This document shows, piece by piece, positions 7,479-15,104 of a stretch of 64,000 nucleotides of DNA. The stretch is from Azotobacter bryophylli (GTDB lineage: Bacteria > Pseudomonadota > Gammaproteobacteria > Pseudomonadales > Pseudomonadaceae): the NCBI RefSeq assembly GCF_042643485.1, contig NZ_JBHRSJ010000035.1:343887-407886 (forward strand), written 5' to 3'. The translations under genes were made by a program, and so were the position numbers. Every line of letters starts with the position of its first letter. The first letter of the stretch is position 1. The notes below the pieces were generated by a model. It saw nothing but the letters and a program-made list of their open reading frames with translations, did not search any database and was not told the DNA's origin.

Positions 7479-7883
7479 ATGAAATATCCCGTCGTCATCC
7501 ACAAAGAGCCTGGCAGCGACTACGGCGTGACGGTGCCGGATGTGCCCGGCTGCTTCTCCGCCGGCGAGACGATGGCTGAGGCACTGGAGAATGTCCGCGA
7601 GGCGCTGGAGCTGCATTTTGAGGGGCTGGTGGCGGACGGAGAACCGCTCCCTCAGCCGCAGGAAGTCGATGTGCACGCTGCGAACCCTGACTACGCGGGC
7701 GGCGTATGGGCGCTGGTCGACTTCGATGTGACGCCCTACCTGGGTAAGGCTGTGCGCTTCAACGCCACCTTGCCGGAGCATCTGCTGGCGCGGATCGACG
7801 CCTACGTGAAGAGCCACCCGGAACAGAAGAGCCGATCAGGATTCCTGGCCGAGGCGGCCTTGCGGGTGTTGCAGCACGGCTGA
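7479..7883 (+). CDS. hicB: HicB-type antitoxin
   Basis: A 134-residue antitoxin. The N-terminal degenerate RNase-H-like HicB domain (MKYPVVIHKEPGSDYGVTVPD, PGCFSAGETMAEALENVREAL) neutralises HicA. The C-terminal ribbon-helix-helix (RFNATLPEHLLARIDAYVKSH, RSGFLAEAALRVL) binds the operator. Order toxin-antitoxin is typical for hicAB. It stabilises the prophage or may act in abortive defence; which one cannot be told from sequence. Confidence 0.93.
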   Translation: MKYPVVIHKEPGSDYGVTVPDVPGCFSAGETMAEALENVREALELHFEGLVADGEPLPQPQEVDVHAANPDYAGGVWALVDFDVTPYLGKAVRFNATLPEHLLARIDAYVKSHPEQKSRSGFLAEAALRVLQHG

Positions 7884-8246
7884 GGGCAGAAACAAAACAG
7901 GACGAGAAAACCAAGATTGTCACTGAGAAAGGCGCCGGATTGGTAGGGGCTTTTTCTTTTGTGGGGCTCACTCTCTCGGGACGAGAGAGAGAAGAGAGCA
8001 TTTACATTTATCGAGCGCTAAGTCTGAGAATGGTTAGAGATGGTCATTAGGCGGGGAAATTTGCTGCCGCTTGCTTGGAGCTTCCTCAAATTTGGTCGGC
8101 TTGCTCGATAGAAGAGTAAGAAGCATCTGTTCTCAAGGGGGCAGTGTGCATGATGCGCCCACTGCCGTTACGTAGTTAAAAAACTGAGTCCATAAGATAT
8201 TAACGGCATCAAATCCAGCTACTTGCGACCCAGTCGCTGGTTATGA
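7884..8246. other. Intergenic region between hicB and the lipoprotein gene
   Basis: 363 bp of lower GC content without a convincing gene. It contains a 7-bp inverted repeat CTCTCTC/GAGAGAG at about 7971-7989 and two T-rich patches near 7950-7960, possible weak termination signals for the convergent genes. I see no other structure. Confidence 0.5.
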
Positions 8247-8834
8247 TTACTCGTATGGATTGAGATCAATAACCTCTTGCAGCGTTCCTCCACGTATGTC
8301 GCATTGCGCCTTCACAGCGAAACCTGCGCCACCATTATCAAAGTGTCCGGCCATGACCGGCATATCTTTCTTGTACCTCGGGTCGTCTCTTTGTTGGGTC
8401 CAAAGTCTGAGTGTGCCATAGCTTATATTGCCGCGCGGGGAGATCCTTTGCTGCAAGTCCTCACGGCAGCGTTCTAGCAACTCCGTTCGAGACGCTGGAC
8501 GGAGCTGCGCACTTTGCATAATCACACACTCGCGGACATCTTTAATTTCCGCGAGGATCGCTTTAGTGCTTTCGGCAGACTTGTCGCTAAGCTGCTTTAG
8601 CAATGCGGATTCCTGCATGTCTACGCTGTTATTCATTGTGTTGCTGAACTCTACGCCTCCCTTTTTATTTGCTACGGCAAAGGCCGTTTTGAATATATAT
8701 GTGGTTTGCGTACTCAGGCCCATACCACAACTCTTGAGTGCGATATTCACGGGGTCAGTTTCGGCCGGCGTAGACGTGCAGCTTTGCAGGATGGCCAACG
8801 GGGCAAGGCAAAAAAAGAACTGTTTCTTAGTCAT
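8247..8834 (-). CDS. Predicted lipoprotein of unknown function
   Basis: A 195-residue protein with a lipoprotein signal: a basic start MTKKQ, a hydrophobic stretch FFFCLAPLAILQSC and lipobox cysteine at residue 19, followed by polar TSTPAETDP. ATG 8834 is supported by GGAGAAG just upstream; the open frame continues 22 codons further without purpose. The mature part is helical with a conserved-looking centre and two or three cysteines. GC content is lower than in phage core genes, which suggests acquired cargo. Confidence 0.7.
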   Translation of the reverse strand: MTKKQFFFCLAPLAILQSCTSTPAETDPVNIALKSCGMGLSTQTTYIFKTAFAVANKKGGVEFSNTMNNSVDMQESALLKQLSDKSAESTKAILAEIKDVRECVIMQSAQLRPASRTELLERCREDLQQRISPRGNISYGTLRLWTQQRDDPRYKKDMPVMAGHFDNGGAGFAVKAQCDIRGGTLQEVIDLNPYE

Positions 8835-8909
8835 CTGCTTCTCCAAGTAGCTCAACTGATTAACGGCAATCAATTGAAAAACTTGAATATGCAACCACAA
8901 GAGCTATCG

Positions 8910-9525
8910 GGAAGGAGCAGTTCCAGAAGGCGAGGGCTCACATCGAAATTAGGCGTTCGGCTGAGCAAACTCTCCGTCTGCCCAGCGACGCTCGAAGTCT
9001 TTCCTGAACCTTGCCTCCCGGCTTGAACACACGTCAAAGCGCGTTGGCGACTCGGGGTGTTTGCAGGCCTCTGGTGGGATGTAGAACCGCTCCCACGCTG
9101 CATCCTTGAGTCGCTGCTGTTCGATCTGCCGCTGTAAGTCAGCAGTTCTTTGCGCTTCAATCTCAGCAGCCCTCTGAGCTTCATATGGAGACATTGTTTG
9201 GCTCTGCTGGATCGTGTGTGGCTGAGCCGGCTTCTGAGCTTGAGCCTCCTTCATCTTCGCCTGGACTTGCGTTTGGGCCGCTCTGTTTCTGGCCAGCATG
9301 TCTTCCTGCATGGTCGTGAACGTGCGGGTAATGACCTTTGCGACTACAAACCACATGAAGAGACCGAAGCCGGCCGCCAGGGTGATGCGTAGGAGAATGT
9401 GGGAGAGGGAGTCGGGATTGCGGCGTCGTGCCATGCAGGGCTCCTTGCAGATAGAGGCAGGATGCTATCGCAGGGGAGCAGCTGGTGGAAAGCAGAAACA
9501 AAAGCCCCGCTGGAGGGAGCGCTCT
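8910..9525. repeat. Diverged duplication, copy A
   Basis: Includes paralogue A with its flanks. Downstream of the gene the sequence GGCTCACATCGAAATTAGG and upstream GAAACAAAAGCCCCGCTGG match copy B (10410-10985), so the duplication covers more than the coding region. Edges are approximate. Confidence 0.6.
8949..9434 (-). CDS. Membrane-anchored coiled-coil protein, paralogue A
   Basis: A 161-residue protein with one N-terminal membrane helix (ITLAAGFGLFMWFVVAKVI), a glutamine-rich coiled coil (about 45-110) and a conserved C-terminal module: LKDAAWERFYIPPEACKHP, RFDVCSSREARFRKDF, RRWADGEFAQP. The C-terminal module and the membrane segment match the gene at 10453-10884, so the two arose by duplication. 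The single pair of cysteines suggests a disulphide in the periplasm. Function unknown. Confidence 0.75.
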   Translation of the reverse strand: MARRRNPDSLSHILLRITLAAGFGLFMWFVVAKVITRTFTTMQEDMLARNRAAQTQVQAKMKEAQAQKPAQPHTIQQSQTMSPYEAQRAAEIEAQRTADLQRQIEQQRLKDAAWERFYIPPEACKHPESPTRFDVCSSREARFRKDFERRWADGEFAQPNA

Positions 9526-9634
9526 AAGCTAATTTACCGAATAGACTTGGTTTGGGTATGCGATTTGCAGCAGGAGGCGGCGGTTCGGGGTATCCTCCTG
9601 CCCGCTTCTTTGTCACTTATCGGAGATTGCAGTC

Positions 9635-10387
9635 TTGGTACATCATTGGCTCGTTGTCGTATGCGAGTGGTTGCTCGTGGGATCGTTCCTGTTCACGGTC
9701 GCATCGACCGCGCAAGCGTCGTCCAGCAAGGGGAAAGCCAGCGCCTACCCTCATATCCCGGAGCCAATGGTCTTTGACATGATTCGCCCGCTCGGTGCGC
9801 ACCAGGGCGAGTTCGAGACCAATGCGCTGGCCACCTCCCCATTGTCCGGATCCGATCGGGTGACCCACTGGGCGCCGGAGGCGGAATTGGCTTTCGCCGA
9901 TGGCATGGCCATCGAGTTCGAATTTCCCTTTCAGGATGACCGACTGACCGAATACAAGCTGGGACTGCAAGGCACGTTCGGCACCTTCAATCATGGGCGC
10001 TCCGTCCATGGCGCCCAGTATCTGGGCATTTACGATCGCGAGCGTCACACCTATCTCAACAGCTTGGTCTATATGCTGGGCAACCGATTCAGCAGCCGCT
10101 GGAGCACCATGAGCATGATCGGACTTGCTGATATCAGCTGGTCTCGCTCCAGCCAGCGCAATGATCTGATCCTCAACCATTCGACCTTCTACGATGCGAC
10201 CGACAGCACCGTTCTGGGGCTGGAGGTCAATTATCTGACCGGCCATGATAGCCATGTCCTGTTGATGCCCCAGATCCATCAACGACTCACTCGGCTGGCG
10301 AATATCCAATTCGGTCTCGGAGTCAACAAAAGCCGCGGCGAGTCAGCGCGTCCCGAGGTCGGAATGCGCCTTATCCACCAATTTTGA
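9635..10387 (+). CDS. Exported protein, probably an outer-membrane beta-barrel
   Basis: A 250-residue protein with a TTG start 8 nt after GGAGA. The N-terminus is a signal peptide (WLVVVCEWLLVGSFLFTVASTAQA, cleavage near residue 28). The rest alternates polar and hydrophobic residues in short strands (ALYVG-like turns absent; AELAFADGMAIEFEFPF, FGLGVN) and ends with a phenylalanine (MRLIHQF), typical of outer-membrane proteins. It lies in opposite orientation between two copies of a duplicated membrane-protein gene. It looks like lysogenic-conversion cargo. Substrate and role unknown. Confidence 0.65.
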   Translation: MVHHWLVVVCEWLLVGSFLFTVASTAQASSSKGKASAYPHIPEPMVFDMIRPLGAHQGEFETNALATSPLSGSDRVTHWAPEAELAFADGMAIEFEFPFQDDRLTEYKLGLQGTFGTFNHGRSVHGAQYLGIYDRERHTYLNSLVYMLGNRFSSRWSTMSMIGLADISWSRSSQRNDLILNHSTFYDATDSTVLGLEVNYLTGHDSHVLLMPQIHQRLTRLANIQFGLGVNKSRGESARPEVGMRLIHQF

Positions 10388-10452
10388 GCGATCGATAGCC
10401 TGATAGGGGCTGAGGAAGCCGCTGCTGGAGAGGGAGAAGGCTCACATCGAAA

Positions 10453-10884
10453 CTAGGACTTTGGTTGAGCAAACCTTCCAGCAGCCCAGCGCCGATCGAA
10501 TTCCTTTCTGAATTGAGCTTCTCGAAGCACACAGATCTCAAAGCGGTCTTCAACATCAGGATGCTTGCAGGCTTCTGGTGGGATATAGAACCGTTTCCAG
10601 GCTGTATCCTTTAATAGCTGCTGCTCAGCCGTCTGCTGAACTTGATTTCTCGGCATTGGCTGGCGCTGTTGGAGCTCGTATTGCCGGATCGCCTGCCGGG
10701 CTTGAATCTCCCGCCATATGGCTTGACCACGTGCCTGGACTGCATGGATCTTGGTCAGAACACCTTCATGTACGATTGCGAGTGAGCGGGTGATTGCCGG
10801 GGCGGCGATGAACCCAATGAAAAGGGCTAGGCCGGCCGCTAGGAACAGGTAAAGGAAAGAATGGGCGATGCGGCGCCTTGTCAT
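10453..10884 (-). CDS. Membrane-anchored coiled-coil protein, paralogue B
   Basis: A 143-residue paralogue of the 8949-9434 product: basic start MTRRR, one membrane helix (LFLAAGLALFIGFIAAPAI), a shorter glutamine-rich coil, and the shared C-terminal module (LLKDTAWKRFYIPPEACKHP, RFEICVLREAQFRKEFDRRW). Both cysteines are conserved. Selection on the C-terminus in both copies suggests both are functional. Function unknown. Confidence 0.75.
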   Translation of the reverse strand: MTRRRIAHSFLYLFLAAGLALFIGFIAAPAITRSLAIVHEGVLTKIHAVQARGQAIWREIQARQAIRQYELQQRQPMPRNQVQQTAEQQLLKDTAWKRFYIPPEACKHPDVEDRFEICVLREAQFRKEFDRRWAAGRFAQPKS

Positions 10885-10950
10885 CGGGCGCTCCTTACTG
10901 CTGGAGACAAAATGCTATCGCAGAGGAGCTCCTGGGGGAAAGGCAGAAAC

Positions 10951-10976
10951 AAAAAGCCCCGCTGGGGGAGCGGGGC
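10951..10976 (-). terminator. Rho-independent terminator (minus strand)
   Basis: Arms AGCCCCGCT and AGCGGGGCT form a perfect 9-bp stem with a 5-nt G loop. On the minus strand it is followed by TTTTTG. It would end transcripts coming from the module at 11086-12503. A degenerate version lies at the matching place in copy A (about 9505-9530). Confidence 0.75.
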
Positions 10977-11054
10977 TAACTGGAACATCACGACCCTTGT
11001 AGATTAGGGGCTGCGGTGTGAACGTTTCGTCATGTTGGCGTTAGGAAAATGAGA

Positions 11055-11080
11055 AGCCCCGCCCCGCGCTGGGCGGGGCT
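11055..11080 (-). terminator. Strong hairpin terminator directly after the 11086 gene
   Basis: Arms AGCCCCGCCC and GGGCGGGGCT give a perfect 10-bp GC stem with loop CGCGCT, 5 bp past the stop codon of the minus-strand gene. The T tract on the minus strand is imperfect (TTCTCATTTT). Together with 10951-10976 it isolates the two-gene module from its left neighbours. Confidence 0.65.
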
Positions 11081-11085
11081 CTACT

Positions 11086-12051
11086 TTAGAGTGAGGTCTG
11101 CTCGGGGATTGCAGCTGGAATAATGCGGGAGGCGAACATTAGTCTTGGCTTTCCGGATGGATCGCTTTCATATTCACCCTCAACGCAGACATGACATCCT
11201 AGTATCTTTTTGCCAAGCTCTCCAGATACCTCCGGCATCACGCAGCGTAGGTTTCCAACTCCTGATATATTTCTGAGCTGGAAGCGGCCAGCATCTAAGT
11301 CAATTACACGGACCTCTCCCACAAAACGACCGAATCGCTTTTGCCGTGAAATAGGCTTTAATAAGGCCTCTCTTAGTACAACTCTCTCCTTTGTCGTTAA
11401 TGCATTTTTTCTGGTGTCTGGCGACGATATATCAATCGTATGTATGCCGGCGCGTCCAGATGGAGAAAGATTAAATACGGCCTCTAAGCTTGCGTCTCTC
11501 AAAGCAGGGTCTGGCATGATTTCAGAGATGCCGTGGCTTATCTTTTCATCGCCAATATACTCAGGGATTACCGGCAGTTGTCTTACTGCAGACTTAATTG
11601 TGTTGTATACCGTTTCTGGTTCATTGCTTCCCAAGATTGACTCTATTTCAGATATGGAAAATCCAGCATAAATGCTTCCTGGGGCAAATCCTGAGAAGCG
11701 TATGTCGAGCTTTCTATATAGTACTTTAGAATCGAAATCAGAAATTTCGAATATTGACTTCGCTAGAGTTCGTATTTGTTTTTCTGCGGAAGTACAAAGC
11801 CAATTAAATGCATGTAGCCCTGGTGAGTTTGTAGATGTGGATGGGCCCTCGGCATGTAATACCAAGTCAGATGAGTCAAGAATTCTGGCTAACGGCATTT
11901 CTTCTGCATAAATGCTCTCAACCATTTTCCTTAGTTGTTCGATGGCGGTAGATATATCAACTTTTGCCTCGGCTTCTGCTTGCTTCCAAGCCATTAGTTG
12001 ATCAAGAAAGACAGCTGCTCTACCGTGTACTTGCTCTACCCAAGTTCCCAT
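11086..12051 (-). CDS. Unknown partner protein of the nucleotidyltransferase-like gene
   Basis: A 321-residue soluble protein I do not recognise. The N-terminal half is helical; the C-terminal 90 residues (FGRFVGEVRVIDLDAGRFQL to YESDPSGKPRLMFASRI) look like a small all-beta, OB-like domain. It starts with ATG 12051 behind a perfect GGAGGTGA ribosome-binding site and overlaps the upstream gene by 16 bp, so the two are a translationally coupled pair. Base composition is clearly more AT-rich than the phage core. Candidate effector or antidote of a conflict module. Confidence 0.65.
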   Translation of the reverse strand: MGTWVEQVHGRAAVFLDQLMAWKQAEAEAKVDISTAIEQLRKMVESIYAEEMPLARILDSSDLVLHAEGPSTSTNSPGLHAFNWLCTSAEKQIRTLAKSIFEISDFDSKVLYRKLDIRFSGFAPGSIYAGFSISEIESILGSNEPETVYNTIKSAVRQLPVIPEYIGDEKISHGISEIMPDPALRDASLEAVFNLSPSGRAGIHTIDISSPDTRKNALTTKERVVLREALLKPISRQKRFGRFVGEVRVIDLDAGRFQLRNISGVGNLRCVMPEVSGELGKKILGCHVCVEGEYESDPSGKPRLMFASRIIPAAIPEQTSL

Positions 12052-12503
12052 TCGATCACCTCCACGACTCCGCGTCCTGCTTTTTCGTCGAGACCTTTTA
12101 ATGAGGCCGTTTTTGGTCCTACGTACTGGAAAAACTTTACGAAATCGCTCTGCCCAGGCATCTGAATAGATGGATAGAAGTCTACTTTGTTTTGCTGTTT
12201 GTAGTGCTCGTGTAAGGAAAATACCCCCATGACTGCTAGGAACCTAGCCTGGGGCAAAGCTGGCAAGCATACCGTTGCTTCAATGTCAGCAGGATACGGT
12301 TTGTCGGAAAAAAAACTTCCACCCAAGAATAATCGTAAGCCCGTCGCAGCTTGGCGCAAGGGCCCATCAATGAATGATCTGACATGGGTATATAGCTCTA
12401 TACGATATGCGCTGTGCAGGAAAATCTGCTCAATTTCCACAAATCTACAAGGATGCTCTCCTCGAGGGAGCAGTCCTCTATGGTCCAATGGAGGAATAGC
12501 CAA
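12036..12503 (-). CDS. Nucleotidyltransferase-like protein (DUF6932-like)
   Basis: A 155-residue protein beginning with TTG behind AAGGAG. The start MAIPPLDHRGLLPRGEHPC followed by LFLGGSFFSDKPYPADIEA resembles DUF6932-type nucleotidyltransferase-fold proteins, in which GGSF and the D.P.D segment form the active site. The second acidic position reads DIE rather than DxD. It heads a low-GC two-gene operon closed by two terminators. By analogy with MNT/HEPN-type pairs it may be an antitoxin or modifying enzyme; this is inference. Confidence 0.6.
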   Translation of the reverse strand: MAIPPLDHRGLLPRGEHPCRFVEIEQIFLHSAYRIELYTHVRSFIDGPLRQAATGLRLFLGGSFFSDKPYPADIEATVCLPALPQARFLAVMGVFSLHEHYKQQNKVDFYPSIQMPGQSDFVKFFQYVGPKTASLKGLDEKAGRGVVEVIEWELG

Positions 12504-12515
12504 ATCTAACTCCTT

Positions 12516-13445
12516 CTAGCGGCAAATACTTTCACACGGCACCCCATCCCCATCCCGATCCAGCCTCCGATTCCCGCACTGCTCCAGCTGAAACCGGGCC
12601 TCGGCACAGTTCGTCATCTGCCCGCACGTTTTCCGTGCAGCGCAGCTGAAGCCGTCGGCTTCGGCCGGCGAGGTCGTGTAATTCGCCCTGATTAGCGAAG
12701 GGGCCTCGGTAGGCGCCGCAAGGGCTGCATGACTTTGCTTGCTCGAGCAATTGGACAGATCGACATTCCCCACGTAGGGATTCCCCCAGCCCATGACGCA
12801 GCCAACAGCCTGGTTACGCCACCGCTCCCATTCGCTGACCGGGTACTGCCGATTCCATGCCTCGTAGGTCCGGCGATCTTGGCTGGAGAGACGCAGCTTG
12901 TAGCGGTCGGCCATGTAGAGGGTGACCCTGGCAGCCGCGCCGCGGACGGTTTCCGGCGGCATCGCCGTTTTCGCTTTGAAGTCGACCACCATGGGGCAGG
13001 CGCCGTACTGGGTCGGTTTCTCGGCCAGCATCCCGTAGGCGAAGTTGTTGCGGTCGCCGTTCACCTCGCCCACCGCCGGCACCAGGTTATGCAGATCGGC
13101 CTCGGCTGCGGAGAACACCGGGTCGTTGGCCGTGCAGTTCTTGCGGCCGCCGTTCTGCCAGCACTGGCGCTGATGGCCGATCACCCAGGCCGGAACGATG
13201 TGTTCCCACTCGACGCGCTCGGCCCGGTTGGCATTCTTGCGAGGCACGTAGCCGCAGCTCGCGAGGTCAATGCGGTTGCCCTGGTACTTGCAGCCGCAGT
13301 AAAAGTCGACCGGCCGCTCGGCATAGATCTTCCAGGCGATCTTCTTGGCTTCGGCAAACGTGCGGGGCGCCTCGGTAGCCTGGAAAGCGCCGGCAAACGG
13401 GGAGAGGAAAGCGAGCAGCAGAGGAAATGCGTACAGCGATCGCAT
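12516..13445 (-). CDS. Secreted endonuclease I with C-terminal Excalibur calcium-binding domain
   Basis: A 309-residue protein. A signal peptide (MRSLYAFPLLLAFLSPFAGA) directs it to the periplasm or medium. Residues about 28-240 match the endonuclease I (EndA/Dns) family: CGCKYQGNRIDLASCGY, VEWEHIVPAW with catalytic H82, DLHNLVPAVGEVNGDRNNF. The last 45 residues form an Excalibur domain (GFSCAARKTCGQM, LDRDGDGVPCE). Many paired cysteines fit an oxidising compartment. It would degrade extracellular or incoming DNA. It is cargo next to the repressor on the same strand. Confidence 0.88.
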   Translation of the reverse strand: MRSLYAFPLLLAFLSPFAGAFQATEAPRTFAEAKKIAWKIYAERPVDFYCGCKYQGNRIDLASCGYVPRKNANRAERVEWEHIVPAWVIGHQRQCWQNGGRKNCTANDPVFSAAEADLHNLVPAVGEVNGDRNNFAYGMLAEKPTQYGACPMVVDFKAKTAMPPETVRGAAARVTLYMADRYKLRLSSQDRRTYEAWNRQYPVSEWERWRNQAVGCVMGWGNPYVGNVDLSNCSSKQSHAALAAPTEAPSLIRANYTTSPAEADGFSCAARKTCGQMTNCAEARFQLEQCGNRRLDRDGDGVPCESICR

Positions 13446-13481
13446 AATGCTTCCTTGCAGAGTGTTGTTGATGCGTGAGGC

Positions 13482-14342
13482 TTACAGCAGGTGTGCATTC
13501 CAGACCAGTAACACCCGGGCGTGGATGTAGGTCTCGTCTATGCGGATGAGTCGGGTGCGGTGCATGGCGTTGTCCGAGATCATCTCGAAGTGGTCTTCGT
13601 CCTGCACCTGTAGCCGCTTGATGTAGAGATGTCCTTGCCAGGTGAAGAGATAGATCCCGTCGCCAGTAAATTCTCTGATGCTGACGTCGACAATCAGCGG
13701 GTCGCGATGCCTGATGGTGGGCTCCATGGACTGCCCCCACCCGGTGACCACCTTCAGGTAGTTCGGGTCGCTAAACGTGACGCCCAGTTCGCGCAGGCGC
13801 TGCTGACTGACCTTCACGTCGCAGAGCATCTCGGCGTAGTCGGCCGGCAGCTGGCCGCCGCCCATGGCGCCGCGCACGTCGTAGTGTGCCAGGCTGATTT
13901 CGTCGCCAACAAGCCCTGGGCGAGAGAAGTCCGCAGTGATGACGTTTCCTGTCTTTGCCTTCACCTCGACAGGAGCCTCCTCGACAGCGGCCATGATCCT
14001 CTTCCGCGCATCGCCTGACAGGCTCTTCCCGTGCTTTTCAAGCATCTTGAGTACTAAATCTGCAGAGGTTTCCGCAGCTTTTATCTCATCGGCAGGCTGC
14101 TCGACTGAGATGAGCAGGAGGTCATTGTCATTTTTGCTCAAGCCCCAGTGCTCCGGTCCAACAACGTCCGAGAAGAACCTAATGACCTCAATCAGCTTTG
14201 ACTTGTCGATTCTTCCGGTGGTCACCCAGCCCTGAACAGACGGCGCGGCAACCTGGAAGGCTTCCGCAAGGGCCTTCTTGGTGATGTTCTTTTTTTTTCG
14301 AGCCGCATCAATAGCAGCTCCGAGTTCTGGTCCAGTAAGCAT
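13482..14342 (-). CDS. Phage repressor, HTH plus S24 LexA-like peptidase domain
   Basis: A 286-residue lysogeny repressor. An N-terminal HTH (ITKKALAEAFQVAAPSVQGWV, about 20-40) is followed by a linker and a C-terminal S24 domain with nucleophile S205 (GWGQSMEPTI) and general base K242 (LYIKRLQ). In place of the usual Ala-Gly cleavage pair the hinge has DVRGAMGGGQ. It should hold the phage in lysogeny and may be self-cleaved under SOS. An operator-like dyad overlaps its start codon (14336-14348), indicating autoregulation. It diverges from the Cro-like gene. Confidence 0.92.
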   Translation of the reverse strand: MLTGPELGAAIDAARKKKNITKKALAEAFQVAAPSVQGWVTTGRIDKSKLIEVIRFFSDVVGPEHWGLSKNDNDLLLISVEQPADEIKAAETSADLVLKMLEKHGKSLSGDARKRIMAAVEEAPVEVKAKTGNVITADFSRPGLVGDEISLAHYDVRGAMGGGQLPADYAEMLCDVKVSQQRLRELGVTFSDPNYLKVVTGWGQSMEPTIRHRDPLIVDVSIREFTGDGIYLFTWQGHLYIKRLQVQDEDHFEMISDNAMHRTRLIRIDETYIHARVLLVWNAHLL

Positions 14343-14406
14343 TGCCTAATATGCCCTTACATTCCGCTGATTAGGCAATGGCTTGTCATTAGTTAGCCAA
14401 TGCCTT
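14336..14406. promoter_or_regulatory. Immunity operators and rightward promoter
   Basis: Three 13-bp dyads: TAAGCATTGCCTA (14336-14348), TAGGCAATGGCTT (14372-14384) and TAGCCAATGCCTT (14394-14406), consensus TAGGCAWTGCCTA. A rightward promoter TTGTCA (14383-14388), 17-bp spacer, TATTTT (14406-14411) lies under the second and third sites. The first covers the repressor start codon. Layout is that of a lambdoid OR. Confidence 0.75.
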
Positions 14407-14438
14407 ATTTTGTCATGAGCTTTCACCGGAGAAATCTC

Positions 14439-14720
14439 ATGACCCCTTCAGTGTCCGCGCGCAAGGCGGCGGAACTGCTTGGCAGCAAGGCAGAGCTTGC
14501 GCGACGCCTTTCTGTGAAAAAGCCAACTGTCAGCCAATGGTGCTCTGGTACTAGGCCCATTCCTGCCGCAAGAGCAGTTGAAATTGAGCGCTTGACCGAG
14601 GGAGAGGTAAGCCGGAGAGATCTTTGCCCATCGTTCCCCTGGGCGGATGCCGATATGAGCTCCGCCGACCTTGAAGCGAACGATAGTACTCAGGTCGGCT
14701 CCTCGGTAGGTGGTCAGTAA
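14439..14720 (+). CDS. Cro-like/YdaS-type regulator
   Basis: A 93-residue protein with an HTH (SARKAAELLGSKAELARRL, VKKPTVSQWCSGTRPIPAARAVEIE) of the YdaS/Cro kind and a polar tail. ATG 14439 is chosen because GGAGA lies 6 nt upstream; earlier in-frame ATGs at 14400 and 14415 fall in the operator region. It is transcribed divergently from the repressor from the promoter above. It should compete for the same operators and open the lytic pathway. Confidence 0.85.
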   Translation: MTPSVSARKAAELLGSKAELARRLSVKKPTVSQWCSGTRPIPAARAVEIERLTEGEVSRRDLCPSFPWADADMSSADLEANDSTQVGSSVGGQ

Positions 14721-15008
14721 TGCTGATGATCTATCCAGTACTGCTGGCCTCCAGCACCAGAGAGGGATCTAAACGCATGCGCGGAAAAACAGGGCAGTGC
14801 ATAACCATAAAAACGTCCGAACAGCATGTTAAATCCAATCGCTTTTTCGCCAGTTCGGATATGCGCACACGTACTCATCAACCACCTTAGATCAAGGGGA
14901 TAGCCCTTTATCTTCCAGGCACAAAAAACCCGGCCTGCAAGCCGGGTTCATCAACTCCGCTCTCTGCAAAGAGCGGCTTGTACTTCATCGCTTTAAACGG
15001 AGCGAAAA
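14721..15008. other. Leader region with tandem hairpins between cro-like gene and the early operon
   Basis: 288 bp without a gene. Two adjacent hairpins share the same loop CTGCAA: AACCCGGC/GCCGGGTT (14927-14948) and CCGCTCT/AGAGCGG (14957-14976). The first is preceded by AAAAAA, so it is a terminator for minus-strand reading and an anti-termination or pause candidate on the plus strand. A third weak dyad TCGCT/AGCGA precedes the next start codon. Confidence 0.55.
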
Positions 15009-15104
15009 ATGTCGCAGTTGAAAAGTAACACCACAGATGTTGTGACGCAACAGAGTAAATCTGCAAATGCTCAGCTGGATCTGAATGCGAGGAAGATTAA
15101 ATGA
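15009..15104 (+). CDS. 31-codon leader peptide-like ORF
   Basis: An ORF of 31 codons, MSQLKSNTTDVVTQQ onwards, ending ARKIK. GGAG lies 6 nt before the ATG, and its stop overlaps the next start as ATGA. The coupling suggests it is translated, either as a tiny phage protein or to load ribosomes on the downstream gene. No family recognised. Confidence 0.5.
   Translation: MSQLKSNTTDVVTQQSKSANAQLDLNARKIK

Larger units (their letters stand above)
10410..10985. repeat. Diverged duplication, copy B
   Basis: Counterpart of 8910-9525. Shared blocks are AGGCTCACATCGAAACTAGG beyond the 3' end of the gene, the coding C-terminus, and CAGAAACAAAAAGCCCCGCT upstream. The copies differ enough to exclude a recent duplication. 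Confidence 0.6.

Noticed and set aside
7971..7989. Hairpin CTCTCTC/GAGAGAG as hicAB terminator
   Set aside because: No T tract follows on either strand.
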